Shown here piece after piece: positions 15,513-24,741 of a DNA stretch of 64,000 nucleotides. Positions within the stretch are counted from its first letter, which is position 1. The number at the start of each line of letters is the position of its first letter. Below the pieces are notes generated by a model. It worked only from the letters and a program-made list of their open reading frames with translations. It ran no database searches and was not told the DNA's origin. Position numbers and translations under genes: made by a program. Origin of the DNA: Pseudoramibacter alactolyticus (GTDB lineage Bacteria; Bacillota; Clostridia; Eubacteriales; Eubacteriaceae); NCBI RefSeq assembly GCF_050908235.1, contig NZ_CP194340.1; one strand, given 5' to 3'.

Positions 15513-16544
15513 TCATCGGCGCCAGCAATCGGAAGGAACGTCTCCAATATACCGATACCTGTCAAGCCTTGCGTTCCGGCGATATTCCAATGGCGTCACA
15601 CCATAAGTATCCTTAAAGCGTTTGCCAAACTTTGCCTGACTCACATAGCCCACCGCAGTTGAAATCTCTGAAACTTTCTGGCTGGTTGTCACAAGCAGTC
15701 TCGCCGCCTGCTTCATGCGCTGGTTATGCTGATACGCTGCATAGCCGCACCCATAGACATGCCTGAAATACGTTTTGAGACTTGTCTCGCTCACTTTAAA
15801 CCGCTGGGCGAGCTCCCGGGCCGTGTGGCGCTTGCTCAGATCCGCCATGATAATCTTTTGCGTGCCCTTCGCAATGGTCACCTGGGACTGCGTATAAACG
15901 GTTTTCTTTATCTTTATCAGATGTTTCTGGTGTTTTGCCAACATCATCAGCCATTCCGCTGCCTTCACTGCCACAATGTGACGGTCTTCATGGCGATCCA
16001 TATAGGTCCGCAGGTCCCGCATCATCTTGACCATCGGCGAATCCACCTGGTAAGCGCAGGGCGGATTCCCATCCTTCACTTCGTCATAAAGCATCGTCGG
16101 GGCGCGAAAGTCTTCGCCCAGCAATCGAAAATCCGTGTCCCAATCCGCATCCATCTGAATCATCAGCCCCAGCCCTTCGTATTCCGAATACGGATAGTAA
16201 AAATCCGTTTTGACCGGACCAATATCGATGGATAACTCACCGTCGGAAAGATAGGTATAGCTGCCGTCCGTCAAGGGCACTTCGCAGCGGCCGCGAAAGC
16301 AATAGTTAATGATCAGTGCCCGGTCCCATGCCAAACTTGCGGCGATTTGAGGGATCTGCTCACTGCGGATATCAATATTCATGAGGTAAAAACCATCGGC
16401 CAGAAGATACGTCTGGATCCAGCCGTCCCGATCTTCGTCTCCCGGAATCGGAATCGTCACCGCCTTGCTTTTTGCATGCTGGCACGCGCCTGTTGTCTTT
16501 AATAAAGTTTGTTCATCACGAATATCAATTCTTTGATCACTCAT
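15513..16544 (-). CDS. AraC family transcriptional regulator (orphan)
   Basis: A 343-residue regulator: an N-terminal ligand/effector part (about 1-230, with RALIINYCFRGRCEVPL and YLSDGELSIDIG) and a C-terminal pair of helix-turn-helix motifs of AraC type (about 235-335; ARELAQRFKVSETSLKTYF and VGYVSQAKFGKRFK). It is a clear paralogue of the AraC protein at 56016-57059, sharing both domains. I start at the second ATG (16544), since nothing like a ribosome site precedes the ATG at 16562 and AGAAAGAAAA precedes this one; that choice is weak. No transport gene adjoins it; targets may be the pilus genes upstream or a distant locus. Confidence 0.86.
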   Translation of the reverse strand: MSDQRIDIRDEQTLLKTTGACQHAKSKAVTIPIPGDEDRDGWIQTYLLADGFYLMNIDIRSEQIPQIAASLAWDRALIINYCFRGRCEVPLTDGSYTYLSDGELSIDIGPVKTDFYYPYSEYEGLGLMIQMDADWDTDFRLLGEDFRAPTMLYDEVKDGNPPCAYQVDSPMVKMMRDLRTYMDRHEDRHIVAVKAAEWLMMLAKHQKHLIKIKKTVYTQSQVTIAKGTQKIIMADLSKRHTARELAQRFKVSETSLKTYFRHVYGCGYAAYQHNQRMKQAARLLVTTSQKVSEISTAVGYVSQAKFGKRFKDTYGVTPLEYRRNARLDRYRYIGDVPSDCWRR

Positions 16545-16732
16545 TGCTTTTCTTTCTATCATCCGACACTACTATTCCCAATATTTTAAATGGTTTTTAT
16601 TCTGCCGATGATCCGCCCGGCCGTTTATATCCGTTTGGTTTTTCATGCTTCTTGGCTTCGCGGGCCGCCACGTTAAAAGCCGCTGGTCTCTCGACGCAAC
16701 AGCTTTAGTTCTCCGATTTCTCATCCATCTAT

Positions 16733-17497
16733 TCAATTGTCGGCTGTTCTTCTTTGGTCAATCGCTTTTTGACGGCGCCAATCAACCGCCATAAGCGCCG
16801 CGGCCGCCGCCATCAGCAGGGTGCCCACCCACAGCGACGTGCGGGCAGCGTCCCCCGTTTTAACCCGGTGGGATTTCGGCGGACGGTGAGGTTTCGGCGG
16901 ATTGACCGGCGGCGCCGTCTTGGGCACCACATCCGGTTTGGGAAGGCTCACCACCTGATATTGCCAGCTGTTGCCGCTATCTGTTTGAACCACTGCCGGC
17001 GCCATGATCAAATACGGCGCCAGCATTTCATAACCTCGGGCCGCGCCCTCGGCTCCCGTTTGCATCACCAAATAGATGCCCGGATCAAGGCCGGTAAACC
17101 GCGCCTGACCACCGGCATCCGTGGATGCCGCTGCCCGGGGGCTTTGCTTTTTCGCCAGTACCGCCAGTTTGGCCGCCGCCCTGTTCGAGGCTGCCGCGGT
17201 CATCCCTTCAAATTGAATGCCTGCCGAGGCATAAGCCGGTGTCGCCGTATAAACCGCGCCGCCCCCGCGTACCTGCAGACTTGCCACCTGATAAATCGCC
17301 ATCTGCGCGCCGGCGATGGGCACGCTGCGGCTCCCGTCGACATAGCAAAACTTCACGGTGACGCTGCTCTTTTCGCCGGAAAGCGCCGGCACGCGGTTAT
17401 CGGCCGCCGAGACGGGCGCTATCAGAAGCAGTGCACCCAGCACAAGGCTCACGATGGCTGCCGTTGCCATTTTAATAGAGATTGTCTTTTCGCGCAT
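16733..17497 (-). CDS. Minor pilin / SpaA-like surface protein with VKTGD sorting signal
   Basis: A 254-residue secreted protein: signal peptide (about 1-32, ends PVSAA), a prealbumin-like beta domain with ITGAQ/IYQV-type strands and GLDPGIYLVMQTG in place of the E-box, a proline-rich spacer (PPVNPPKPHRPPKSHR), then the sorting motif VKTGD, a hydrophobic helix and a basic tail. Proteins of this size and form are basal pilins that link the fibre to the wall in sortase-assembled pili. It starts four bases after the sortase gene stops and is the last gene of the locus. The non-LPXTG motif may direct it to a housekeeping or class B/E-type sortase. Confidence 0.85.
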   Translation of the reverse strand: MREKTISIKMATAAIVSLVLGALLLIAPVSAADNRVPALSGEKSSVTVKFCYVDGSRSVPIAGAQMAIYQVASLQVRGGGAVYTATPAYASAGIQFEGMTAAASNRAAAKLAVLAKKQSPRAAASTDAGGQARFTGLDPGIYLVMQTGAEGAARGYEMLAPYLIMAPAVVQTDSGNSWQYQVVSLPKPDVVPKTAPPVNPPKPHRPPKSHRVKTGDAARTSLWVGTLLMAAAAALMAVDWRRQKAIDQRRTADN

Positions 17498-17501
17498 GCT
17501 T

Positions 17502-18385
17502 CTACTCCTTTGTTTCCCTTTTGTTTAGCGCCTGGCGATCGGCCATGCGCCGCTTCATGATGGTTGAAATCACCGCTGCACTCACCAACCCCACCAACAG
17601 CAATTTCCATGCCAGGCTGCGATCGATGAACGGGCCCTTTTCTGCCGCTTTGGTTTTAGGCACATAGGGCACGCGATGCCCCCGCACGAGCAGCCGCTCG
17701 GTGTTCACGCCATAGGGTGTGCATGTGAGCAGCGTTACCAGATCCCGCCCCGGTTCAATGGCCAGGGCATCCAGCGCATTCGGCTTCACCACGGAAATTT
17801 TGTCCACCCGGTAGGCCAGGGTCTGCCCCATGATCACCAGATAAAAATGATTGCCTTTTTTGATTTGATCCAAATCCGTAAACAATTTGGCGCTGGGCAA
17901 CCCCCGATGGGCCGCGAGCACCGCATGGGTACCGCTGCTGCCGACCGGCAGGCTGGTGCCCTGCACATGGCCGACACCCTTTTCGAGCACGGCCGCCGAG
18001 GTGCCATGATAAATGGCCAGCCGCAGCCGAATCTTCGGAATCTCCAGCGAGCCCATGATGCCGTTGCGGGACGGATCGAGCACGGCGTTGTATCTTTCGT
18101 CCTTTGCCATCGACGATTTTTTTGGGAAAAAACGTCCGTGACGGTATTCGTCGAATGATCCGCATTGTACTGCCAGGCTGCTTCCCAGATGTTCTTTCTT
18201 TGCTCTGAAGTCAACTGTTCTGCCTTTTCCTGATATTGATGAATGTTCTGCGTGTTAAATTGGCGATTCCACAAATCGCTGATTGTCGGATAAAACAACA
18301 CGCCAATACCAACCACCGCCAGCAATAATGCAACAGCATTAATGCCGCGTCCCCTTCCGCCGCCCTTCGTTTTATTACTTGTCAT
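17502..18385 (-). pseudogene. Class C (pilus) sortase split by a frameshift at a homopolymer
   Basis: Two overlapping frames together make one class C sortase. The first (from ATG 18385) gives a membrane helix and the N-terminal helical part ending near VTDVFSQKN; the second continues with KDERYNAVLDPSRNGIMG, catalytic His in AAHRGLPSAKLF, catalytic Cys in TLLTCTPYGVNTER, and a C-terminal membrane helix. The switch lies at a run of seven A (minus strand; 18123-18117), six bases from a run of six T. One extra base in either run restores a single frame that aligns with the intact neighbour sortase. It could be a real mutation, phase variation, or a sequencing error. Confidence 0.82.
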
Positions 18386-18470
18386 CTATTATTATCATTT
18401 CCCTTTTTGCTTGACCTCATATGGAATTCGCAATTTTTTATTTTGATTCTTCTCCGGTATCTCTTTTCTG

Positions 18471-19310
18471 TCATTTATTCTGTATCTTTCGGTACAATTT
18501 AAACAAGAACCATGCGCCAATCATTCCCGCTGCGGCACTGAGCGCTTCCAGAATCCCGTGGCCGAATCCGAATTTTCTATTTCGATTCTCCCGATGTTCG
18601 AGCTTCGGCGAATAGGCCACCCGATGTCCCCGGACCAACAGCCGATGGGTGTTAACCCCGTAAGGCGTGCAGGTTACCAGTGTCGCATAATCCTTCCCTT
18701 TAACGGGCGCCAGAGATTTCACTTCCTCGGGCTTCACGGTCACGATACGGTCGACTTTGTAGGCCAGCACGCGGTCGAGGATATGCAGAAAGAAGTGATC
18801 TCCCTTTTTCAGAATATTCAAATCCGTGAACATCTTCGCAGAAGGCAGACCTCTGTGCGCGGATATCACGGCGTGCGTCCCTTTGCCGCCGACCGGCAGT
18901 GAGGAGCCCAGCAAATGCCCCGCGCCTTTCAGCATCACGGCCTTCGTCGTGTAATGATAAACCGGCAGTTTAACATGGATAGACGGAATGCTGATGTATC
19001 CCATAATGCCGTCGCGGTTGATGTTCAGTAATTTTTCATAGTAGGGATCCCGAATGCCGTCACGAATCGAAAAGGCATCCGGCACCGAGGGCTCATTCAA
19101 AGTGCCGTTATAGGCCTTGGCCTGTTCCCAGGCACGATCCAGATCCTTATGGTCCATCTTTTGAACACCGTGATTATAGGCCCCGATGGTCTGCTCGCTG
19201 ATATAGGCATTCCAGCGGTTGCTGACGGTGGGATACAACAATATGGACAACCCTATCAAAAAAAGCAACAGCACCAGAAGATTGCTAAAATTGATTTGTC
19301 GCTTCTTCAT
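18471..19310 (-). CDS. Class C pilus-assembly sortase
   Basis: A 279-residue membrane transpeptidase that would join pilin subunits by lysine isopeptide bonds at the cell surface. N-terminal helix (about 9-27), lid motif D88-P-Y90 typical of class C, catalytic H152 (SAHRGLPS), C214 in TLVTC, and arginine R223 in GVNTHR, followed by a C-terminal membrane helix. The start at 19310 has GGAGAG five bases upstream; the longer frame from 19361 runs through a hairpin and is rejected. It follows the major pilin gene and a stem-loop, the usual order in pilus islands. Confidence 0.93.
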   Translation of the reverse strand: MKKRQINFSNLLVLLLFLIGLSILLYPTVSNRWNAYISEQTIGAYNHGVQKMDHKDLDRAWEQAKAYNGTLNEPSVPDAFSIRDGIRDPYYEKLLNINRDGIMGYISIPSIHVKLPVYHYTTKAVMLKGAGHLLGSSLPVGGKGTHAVISAHRGLPSAKMFTDLNILKKGDHFFLHILDRVLAYKVDRIVTVKPEEVKSLAPVKGKDYATLVTCTPYGVNTHRLLVRGHRVAYSPKLEHRENRNRKFGFGHGILEALSAAAGMIGAWFLFKLYRKIQNK

Positions 19311-19333
19311 AGGTCTCTCCATAATATTGTACC

Positions 19334-19359
19334 GGTGGCCGATCTTTCGGTCGGCCACC
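19334..19359 (-). promoter_or_regulatory. Stem-loop between major pilin and sortase genes
   Basis: Perfect nine-base inverted repeat GGTGGCCGA (19334-19342) / TCGGCCACC (19351-19359) with an eight-base loop, in the 83 bases between the pilin stop and the sortase start. There is no T run on the minus strand, so it looks like an mRNA processing or stability element, or a weak attenuator, rather than a full terminator. Confidence 0.55.
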
Positions 19360-19393
19360 AAATTCTATTTGCCGTTTTAAAGTTCAATTTTAA

Positions 19394-20983
19394 TTATTCA
19401 GACTGATGGTTTTTTCTTTTTTTCGAAAAGTACAAGCCTGCAGCGATCGCGATGATGGCGACACCAATAGCTGTGAAGATATAGGTCCCCATGGCCCCGG
19501 TGTTCGGCAGTGTGCCGATGGTCTTATTTTCGATCAATGTCGTCTTGTTTTCAGTCCCTTTGTCAATGGTCGTAACGGTCGTCCCCGTATAAGTGGCTGT
19601 GTATTCCGATGCATTCCCGTTAATGGTCACCTTGTAGGATTTCAGCAAGCCGGTTGCCGCATCGATATCCGCCGTGATTTCAGCCGGAATTTCCGTTTCA
19701 TTCAGCGCGTAGCCGTCGGGAGCCTTTGTTTCAACAATCACATACTTGCCGGCATCCAAACCTTTAAAGCCGATCAGCCGCCCGGTGCTGTCTGATGTGG
19801 CGGTCATCAGGGCATTGCCTGTTTTATGGCCGTCAGCGCCTTGTTTGTAGATGGCAAATTGAGCGCCTGCCAGCGCATTGGCATCCCCGTATTTGGTTTC
19901 CGAGGTGATTTCGCTGGTGCTGATGACCGTCTTGTTGCCCTTGTCGTCAACCTTGATCACTTCCTGCGTGCGTTTTTCGTTCCAGGGTTCTTTTCCGCTT
20001 AACTTCCCGTTGATTTCAAAGGTATAGTGATGGGTAATGACTTCGTCAGAATCCTTTGTCGTGCTCGGAGAGTTGGAATAGGTCACTTTTGCCGTATTGT
20101 CGTTGGGATCGAAATTCACCACCGCATTATTGCCCAATTTGGCGTTATAAGTGATTGTGATCGCCTGATTGCCGTGGGCAGAAATATAATCCGCTTTAAA
20201 GTCAACAGTAAAACTGGTCCCGTTATTGGTTAACGTGTAGTCCGTATCTTTGGTCAACGTATCGCTGCCCGCCTTAACCACAACATCGTCAATGCCTTCC
20301 AGACCCTCTTTGACCGTATCGGATACGGTGAATTTCGGATTGGTATAGTTTCCTGCATAAGAAGGAATGGTCGTCCCGATTTCAAACTTCACGGTGTCGC
20401 CGATAGCGGCCGTATCGCCCTTGTCTTCCTTGCTGCTGTCGACGATCTTTTTGGTGATGGACGGTTCGGATTTCTTTGCATAGGCGTTTGCATCCCCGTA
20501 AAGATGCTCATCCTTGCCGGCTGTGACGGTGCCGTCGTGGCTATCGCCCTTCACGTTGACGCTGACCAGCATCGGATTGTAAACCGCAACCGGACTGCCG
20601 CTGCCGACGCCCTTCACCAATACCAGGTATTCCCCTGCATCCACACCGGATTTGGAATAGTCCGAACCGGAAGCGGTCAAATCGATCGGCGTGCCAAGAT
20701 CGCCTGCATTGGCCGCAGCAACCAGGTCTTTAATTTCCGCTGCCGTCGGCTTGAAGGTTGTCTTATCGGCAATGGAGCCAGCCTTTACTTCTGAATATTT
20801 GACAAATTCCCCATTGCTGTATTCCGCTTTGACAATTTTATACGCCTGGACGGTCACGCCGGATTCCACGCCTTTAACGGTGATGGTGCCGGTAACTTCC
20901 GCCGCGAACGCCGGAACGGCCATCGCCAGCATCATGACCAGCGCGATCAAGATGGCACTGGTGTTCCTTTTGATATTCTGCAT
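19394..20983 (-). CDS. Major pilin, isopeptide-forming LPXTG backbone subunit
   Basis: A 529-residue fibre subunit. Signal peptide (1-27, ends PAFAAE), an N-terminal pilin domain (to about 165), a middle isopeptide D2-type domain (about 170-325), a CnaB/SpaA-type domain ending in the E-box YVIVETKAPDGY, then LPNTG near residue 495, a hydrophobic helix and KKRK tail. The likely pilin-motif lysine lies in the AYAKKSEPSITKK stretch after the first domain. Sortase would cut LPNT-G and link it to that lysine of the next subunit. AAGGAG lies before the ATG. Its place just upstream of class C sortases fits the backbone role. Confidence 0.92.
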   Translation of the reverse strand: MQNIKRNTSAILIALVMMLAMAVPAFAAEVTGTITVKGVESGVTVQAYKIVKAEYSNGEFVKYSEVKAGSIADKTTFKPTAAEIKDLVAAANAGDLGTPIDLTASGSDYSKSGVDAGEYLVLVKGVGSGSPVAVYNPMLVSVNVKGDSHDGTVTAGKDEHLYGDANAYAKKSEPSITKKIVDSSKEDKGDTAAIGDTVKFEIGTTIPSYAGNYTNPKFTVSDTVKEGLEGIDDVVVKAGSDTLTKDTDYTLTNNGTSFTVDFKADYISAHGNQAITITYNAKLGNNAVVNFDPNDNTAKVTYSNSPSTTKDSDEVITHHYTFEINGKLSGKEPWNEKRTQEVIKVDDKGNKTVISTSEITSETKYGDANALAGAQFAIYKQGADGHKTGNALMTATSDSTGRLIGFKGLDAGKYVIVETKAPDGYALNETEIPAEITADIDAATGLLKSYKVTINGNASEYTATYTGTTVTTIDKGTENKTTLIENKTIGTLPNTGAMGTYIFTAIGVAIIAIAAGLYFSKKRKNHQSE

Positions 20984-21097
20984 ACTTGTTCTCCTTTTCG
21001 TTTGTTTTTCAGGTTCTGTCTTTTATATCTCATTCCTCTTTTTGTTCCCGTCTGTCCATCACGTCCCTTCTGTATTTATATTCTCTGAATGATTAAG

Positions 21098-24000
21098 TCA
21101 TCGCTGACGCCCCGGCTGCCGCTTCTTTTTACTGTAAAGCATCAGCGCGCCGATGGTCATCATCATACTACCAAGCAGCGTCAGCACGTGGGTGCCGATG
21201 CCGCCGGCGTTCGGCAGTTCATAAATGGGGTTATTCCGCACGAAAACTTCGCCGTTGCTGGCATTCATCACAATATTGGCGTTGTCGGACGCGGGAATCA
21301 CATGACCGTTGTCGTCGATCGTGATCATCATGGGTTTTTCAATCAGATAATAATCCTTCGGCGCCTTGGTCTCTTTCAGATAATAGACACCCGGCTTCAG
21401 GCCAAATACCTTCACATTTCCCTGTTGATCCGACGAAAAAGTGGTTACCTTGTCCCCCTGCATCTCTTTTGTGAGATACACTCCGACAATATCCTGACAT
21501 GCTTCGTCTTTATAGAGCGAGAATTCTGCCCCCGCCAAATACTTATTGTCATCGGTGCTGTCCACCTTTGTAAATCCAAGCGGGAAATAATCCTTCACAT
21601 TTTTAATGGTTACATTGCCGCTGGTGCCATCATTGCCTTCATAGGTCGTGGTGAAACCGGACGGACCGTCCACTTCCTTCACGTAATAGAAATAATAATA
21701 GGTTTTGCCATTATTTCCCGTCTCCTGCACCGGCAGATCACCAAATGTGTGTGACCAGCCGTTGGCTGTCAGTGTGGCTTCCCCGTTCGGATATGCCTTC
21801 AGATTCTCAGTATCCTGAATATCCGACATTTTTTTCGGCGGTGTCGGTTTGGTTGTAATGGTCGTCGTCCCCCCCGACGAAGATCCGGCGGTGGAGATCT
21901 CAATATAATCCATGCTGGCTTTCAGTGACGGCGTTCCCGAGACCCATTGCAACCAGCCGATCATATCCGTTTCAACGGTCGTCGCATTGCTGACATTGGA
22001 AAGCGTATAGGTCGCCTGCACGCGCATATTTTTCCATTGTCCCCCATCATAGTACCGATTGGTTATATCCGTATCCACCGGATTTGTCGCAGAAAGCGTC
22101 TGCCCGCCTGCTTTTACCTGATGGACACCAAATCCGGTTGATCGGCTCCAGACAGTAAAGGTAATGCTGCCGCCCTTTGGCACCTGATAAGTAAAATCGC
22201 CCAAGTCACCGCCCGTTAGGCCTAAGCTGGTGCTGTTGCCGCCGTTGCTTCCGACCGCGCCATGATATCTGGTCGTAAAGGTCACCGGCACCGTTTCCGT
22301 CGACGGCGGATTGGGGACCGTCGTCGTTTTCTCGGCCATTTTGTATTGGTAAAGCTGAACTTTTACCCTATCTGGCGGATTCTCCAAGGGCGATCCGTCG
22401 GCCTGCTGCCATTTCTTTTCCACCTTTACCTTGGTTTTCATCTCGTTTTTAATGGTTAGCGTGGTGCCCGATTGGCCGGTGCTTTCTGAATAGCTCACCA
22501 CATAACCGTTTGGCACGGAAATTTCTTCCACTTCATAGGTATAACTATCCGTTCCGCTTTTGGCGATCAGCCCTTCAAAGGTTTTGCGCCAATTGCCTGC
22601 ATTCAAGGTGAAAATCGTGTTGCCCTGGGCATCCCGATACGGCTCTTTGTGTTCGGTATCGCCGTTTTTAATCCGGTACAGCCGGAACCGGATGTTCGCC
22701 GGTCGATTGCTCTCGCTGTCGCCTTCCCACTTCTTCTCAACGGTAATGTTTTTCTTTTCTTCCCGGATCTTGTTCTTGAAATTCAGCACGTTGTCGCCGG
22801 TGCTGGCACTCACGCCGGCGCTGCTGGCCTCCAAATTACTGTGCCCGTCGGAAAGGGCGAGCGACTGCGTATCGCTGCCGCTGATGTCCACGCCGGAAAA
22901 ATGACTGCCGTCCAGTCCCAGCTCGACGATTTTATATTTCCAGTTGGACTTCATATCCAGCAGTTTGGCGTTCTGGGTGGGCTTCAATTTGAATTTGCCG
23001 TCGGTCACATGCGTGGTAACCCCGTAAATTTCAACGTTGCCTTCGTAAGGCACATAGTTGCCGTTGCCCTTATCCACCAGCGCCTGGAACTGGAAGTCCT
23101 TGTTCAGATAATCCGCGCTTTGTTCACCCTCCACCGATTTGTTCACCGTCACGGTTTTGGTGATGGGAATATTCAGGGTGAGGGCCAGATTGGAATACTG
23201 ACCGCCCCGTTCCAGGTAGAACATGTCGAATTGGTGGTTGGTGTCGTTGCGCCAGGTGATACCCTGTTCGGCAAAAATTTCCCGCAGGGTCGTCGTCTTC
23301 ACATTGCCGGGATTGTTCTGCGGCCAGGTCTTCACCTCGCCGGTCGCAAAGTTGATGGTCCCGTGCACCGGCTCGTGGATGCCGCCGATATCCAGCACCA
23401 GCACCCCGTCGATATAAAGCCACATATCGTCATCGCCGCTGTACTCAAAGACCATGTCCTTTCCGTTAGGCAGCTTGCCGTTATGAGGCAGCGAAAAGTT
23501 CGCCTTCATCGTCATCCCGAAATGGTGGTTGTAGTATTGGTGATTGATAGGATTTCCATTCTGATTCGGCGTGTTATTATCAATGTACGTTTGGCTGTCG
23601 TTATAATCGGTAAACGGGAAAAATCCAATTTTATAGCTGCTGTTGTTCGATGTGCTGTATGTCCCGTTATAGACCTTAAAATTGCCGCCGCCACCTTGAC
23701 TGGAATTGTAGTACGCATAATTTTTATTGCTGTCGTATTGATAGGTCCCCTGGTCGTCCCGGGTCATCAGATGATTGACATTGGCATAGGTATTCTTGGC
23801 ATTAGGAATATTTTGGGTGTCAAACAGATATTTAAGACTCTCGCTCCCGCCGGCAAGCACCGGGTAACCGTCGTTTCCCAGCGTTTTCTTCACAATCCCT
23901 GTTCTGGCGGGATTATTCGCCCCGGTAAAGTTGTTAATGCCCGAGCCTTCCACGCCATAGGAAGTGAATTTTAAAGAATGATTTTGATTAATGCCCACAT

Positions 24001-24244
24001 TAAAGGGATTCGGCGGGATATTGGCCCCATCGTCTAAAGTTTTTCCCTGATAATCTCTTCCCCAATAATCGAAGAGATTCATCGTGATGCCGTCTGCCTG
24101 GCTGTCGGCGGTGGTAATCTCTCCCGGGGCCGCCTCCACCCATAAGCTCTTGCTTCCCAGCAAAATGCAGAGCACCAGCGCGCAGACAAAGCCGGCCAGG
24201 GCCCAGCTTTTTTTATTCTTAATTGTGACAAGGTTCAATTTCAT
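21098..24244 (-). CDS. Large pilus tip/ancillary adhesin with fibro-slime and Cna-B domains
   Basis: A 1048-residue LPXTG-type protein. Signal/anchor helix (about 13-38); a PA14-like fibro-slime domain (about 130-370; VFEYSGDDDMWLYIDG and LDIGGIHEPVHG, the calcium/sugar-binding style loop); several Cna-B repeats (VEKKWEGD near 505, VEKKWQQADG near 610); a SpaA-type domain with E-box YYLKETKAPKDYY; and the sorting signal LPNAG near 1010, helix and KKKRQ tail. Such proteins sit at the pilus tip and bind host or bacterial surfaces. AAGGAGA precedes the ATG. It is the first and largest gene of the pilus operon. The binding partner is unknown. Confidence 0.9.
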   Translation of the reverse strand: MKLNLVTIKNKKSWALAGFVCALVLCILLGSKSLWVEAAPGEITTADSQADGITMNLFDYWGRDYQGKTLDDGANIPPNPFNVGINQNHSLKFTSYGVEGSGINNFTGANNPARTGIVKKTLGNDGYPVLAGGSESLKYLFDTQNIPNAKNTYANVNHLMTRDDQGTYQYDSNKNYAYYNSSQGGGGNFKVYNGTYSTSNNSSYKIGFFPFTDYNDSQTYIDNNTPNQNGNPINHQYYNHHFGMTMKANFSLPHNGKLPNGKDMVFEYSGDDDMWLYIDGVLVLDIGGIHEPVHGTINFATGEVKTWPQNNPGNVKTTTLREIFAEQGITWRNDTNHQFDMFYLERGGQYSNLALTLNIPITKTVTVNKSVEGEQSADYLNKDFQFQALVDKGNGNYVPYEGNVEIYGVTTHVTDGKFKLKPTQNAKLLDMKSNWKYKIVELGLDGSHFSGVDISGSDTQSLALSDGHSNLEASSAGVSASTGDNVLNFKNKIREEKKNITVEKKWEGDSESNRPANIRFRLYRIKNGDTEHKEPYRDAQGNTIFTLNAGNWRKTFEGLIAKSGTDSYTYEVEEISVPNGYVVSYSESTGQSGTTLTIKNEMKTKVKVEKKWQQADGSPLENPPDRVKVQLYQYKMAEKTTTVPNPPSTETVPVTFTTRYHGAVGSNGGNSTSLGLTGGDLGDFTYQVPKGGSITFTVWSRSTGFGVHQVKAGGQTLSATNPVDTDITNRYYDGGQWKNMRVQATYTLSNVSNATTVETDMIGWLQWVSGTPSLKASMDYIEISTAGSSSGGTTTITTKPTPPKKMSDIQDTENLKAYPNGEATLTANGWSHTFGDLPVQETGNNGKTYYYFYYVKEVDGPSGFTTTYEGNDGTSGNVTIKNVKDYFPLGFTKVDSTDDNKYLAGAEFSLYKDEACQDIVGVYLTKEMQGDKVTTFSSDQQGNVKVFGLKPGVYYLKETKAPKDYYLIEKPMMITIDDNGHVIPASDNANIVMNASNGEVFVRNNPIYELPNAGGIGTHVLTLLGSMMMTIGALMLYSKKKRQPGRQR

Positions 24245-24441
24245 CCCATGTCTCCTTCGACAAACGTTCTGAATTTCCGATAACTTTTTTTCTAAACTTC
24301 ATGGGTAAATTAACAGATCCTGAAAAGAATAGCAACCCTTACTCAAAAAACTTAATGAAGTTCCCTGAATCATATAACCCGAAATGAGGTTTTTTATCCA
24401 TTTAGCGGTTGAAACTTGATGAAAGCAATCTTCCGATCGCC

Positions 24442-24471
24442 ATCAACTGTCATGGTTCGTGCCCAAACTGT
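24442..24471 (-). promoter_or_regulatory. Direct repeat with 21-base period upstream of the pilus operon
   Basis: On the minus strand ATGACAGTT occurs twice exactly, 21 bases apart (cores ACAGTTTGG at 24471-24463 and ACAGTTGAT at 24450-24442, 12-base gap). This is the form of site bound by LytTR regulators such as AgrA and ComE. It lies about 200 bases before the tip adhesin gene. The rest of the 24245-24697 gap is AT-rich, with no gene and no convincing promoter boxes. Confidence 0.4.
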
Positions 24472-24697
24472 CATAATTTTCATCACTTTGACCTTTTTCT
24501 CTCCCATTTCTTCGACATTTCATTCAATGATGACCGTTTCTGATTGTATCGTTTTCAATCCTTGCCTTTAATCGCCGCTTTTTATTCCAGATAGCTTTTT
24601 CACCGCGCCCGTCTAAAATTAAAGTTTTTATTAAGATAAACTTGTCCGTCACGCGCCTTTGCCGTGACGATCCCCGCCGAAGGCGATTTTTGCCAAT

Positions 24698-24724
24698 AAA
24701 AAATCCCCGTCATGCAACAGGGAC
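24698..24724 (-). terminator. Terminator after the GpsA-like gene
   Basis: Minus-strand hairpin TCCCTGT-TGCATG-ACGGGGA (24723-24704) followed by six T, 18 bases past the stop codon. Confidence 0.8.
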
Positions 24725-24741
24725 CGATATTTGACTGGCTG

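Noticed and set aside
22649..23974. Plus-strand 441-codon frame inside the pilus adhesin
   Set aside because: Antisense shadow; the minus-strand product has signal peptide, domains and LPNAG signal.
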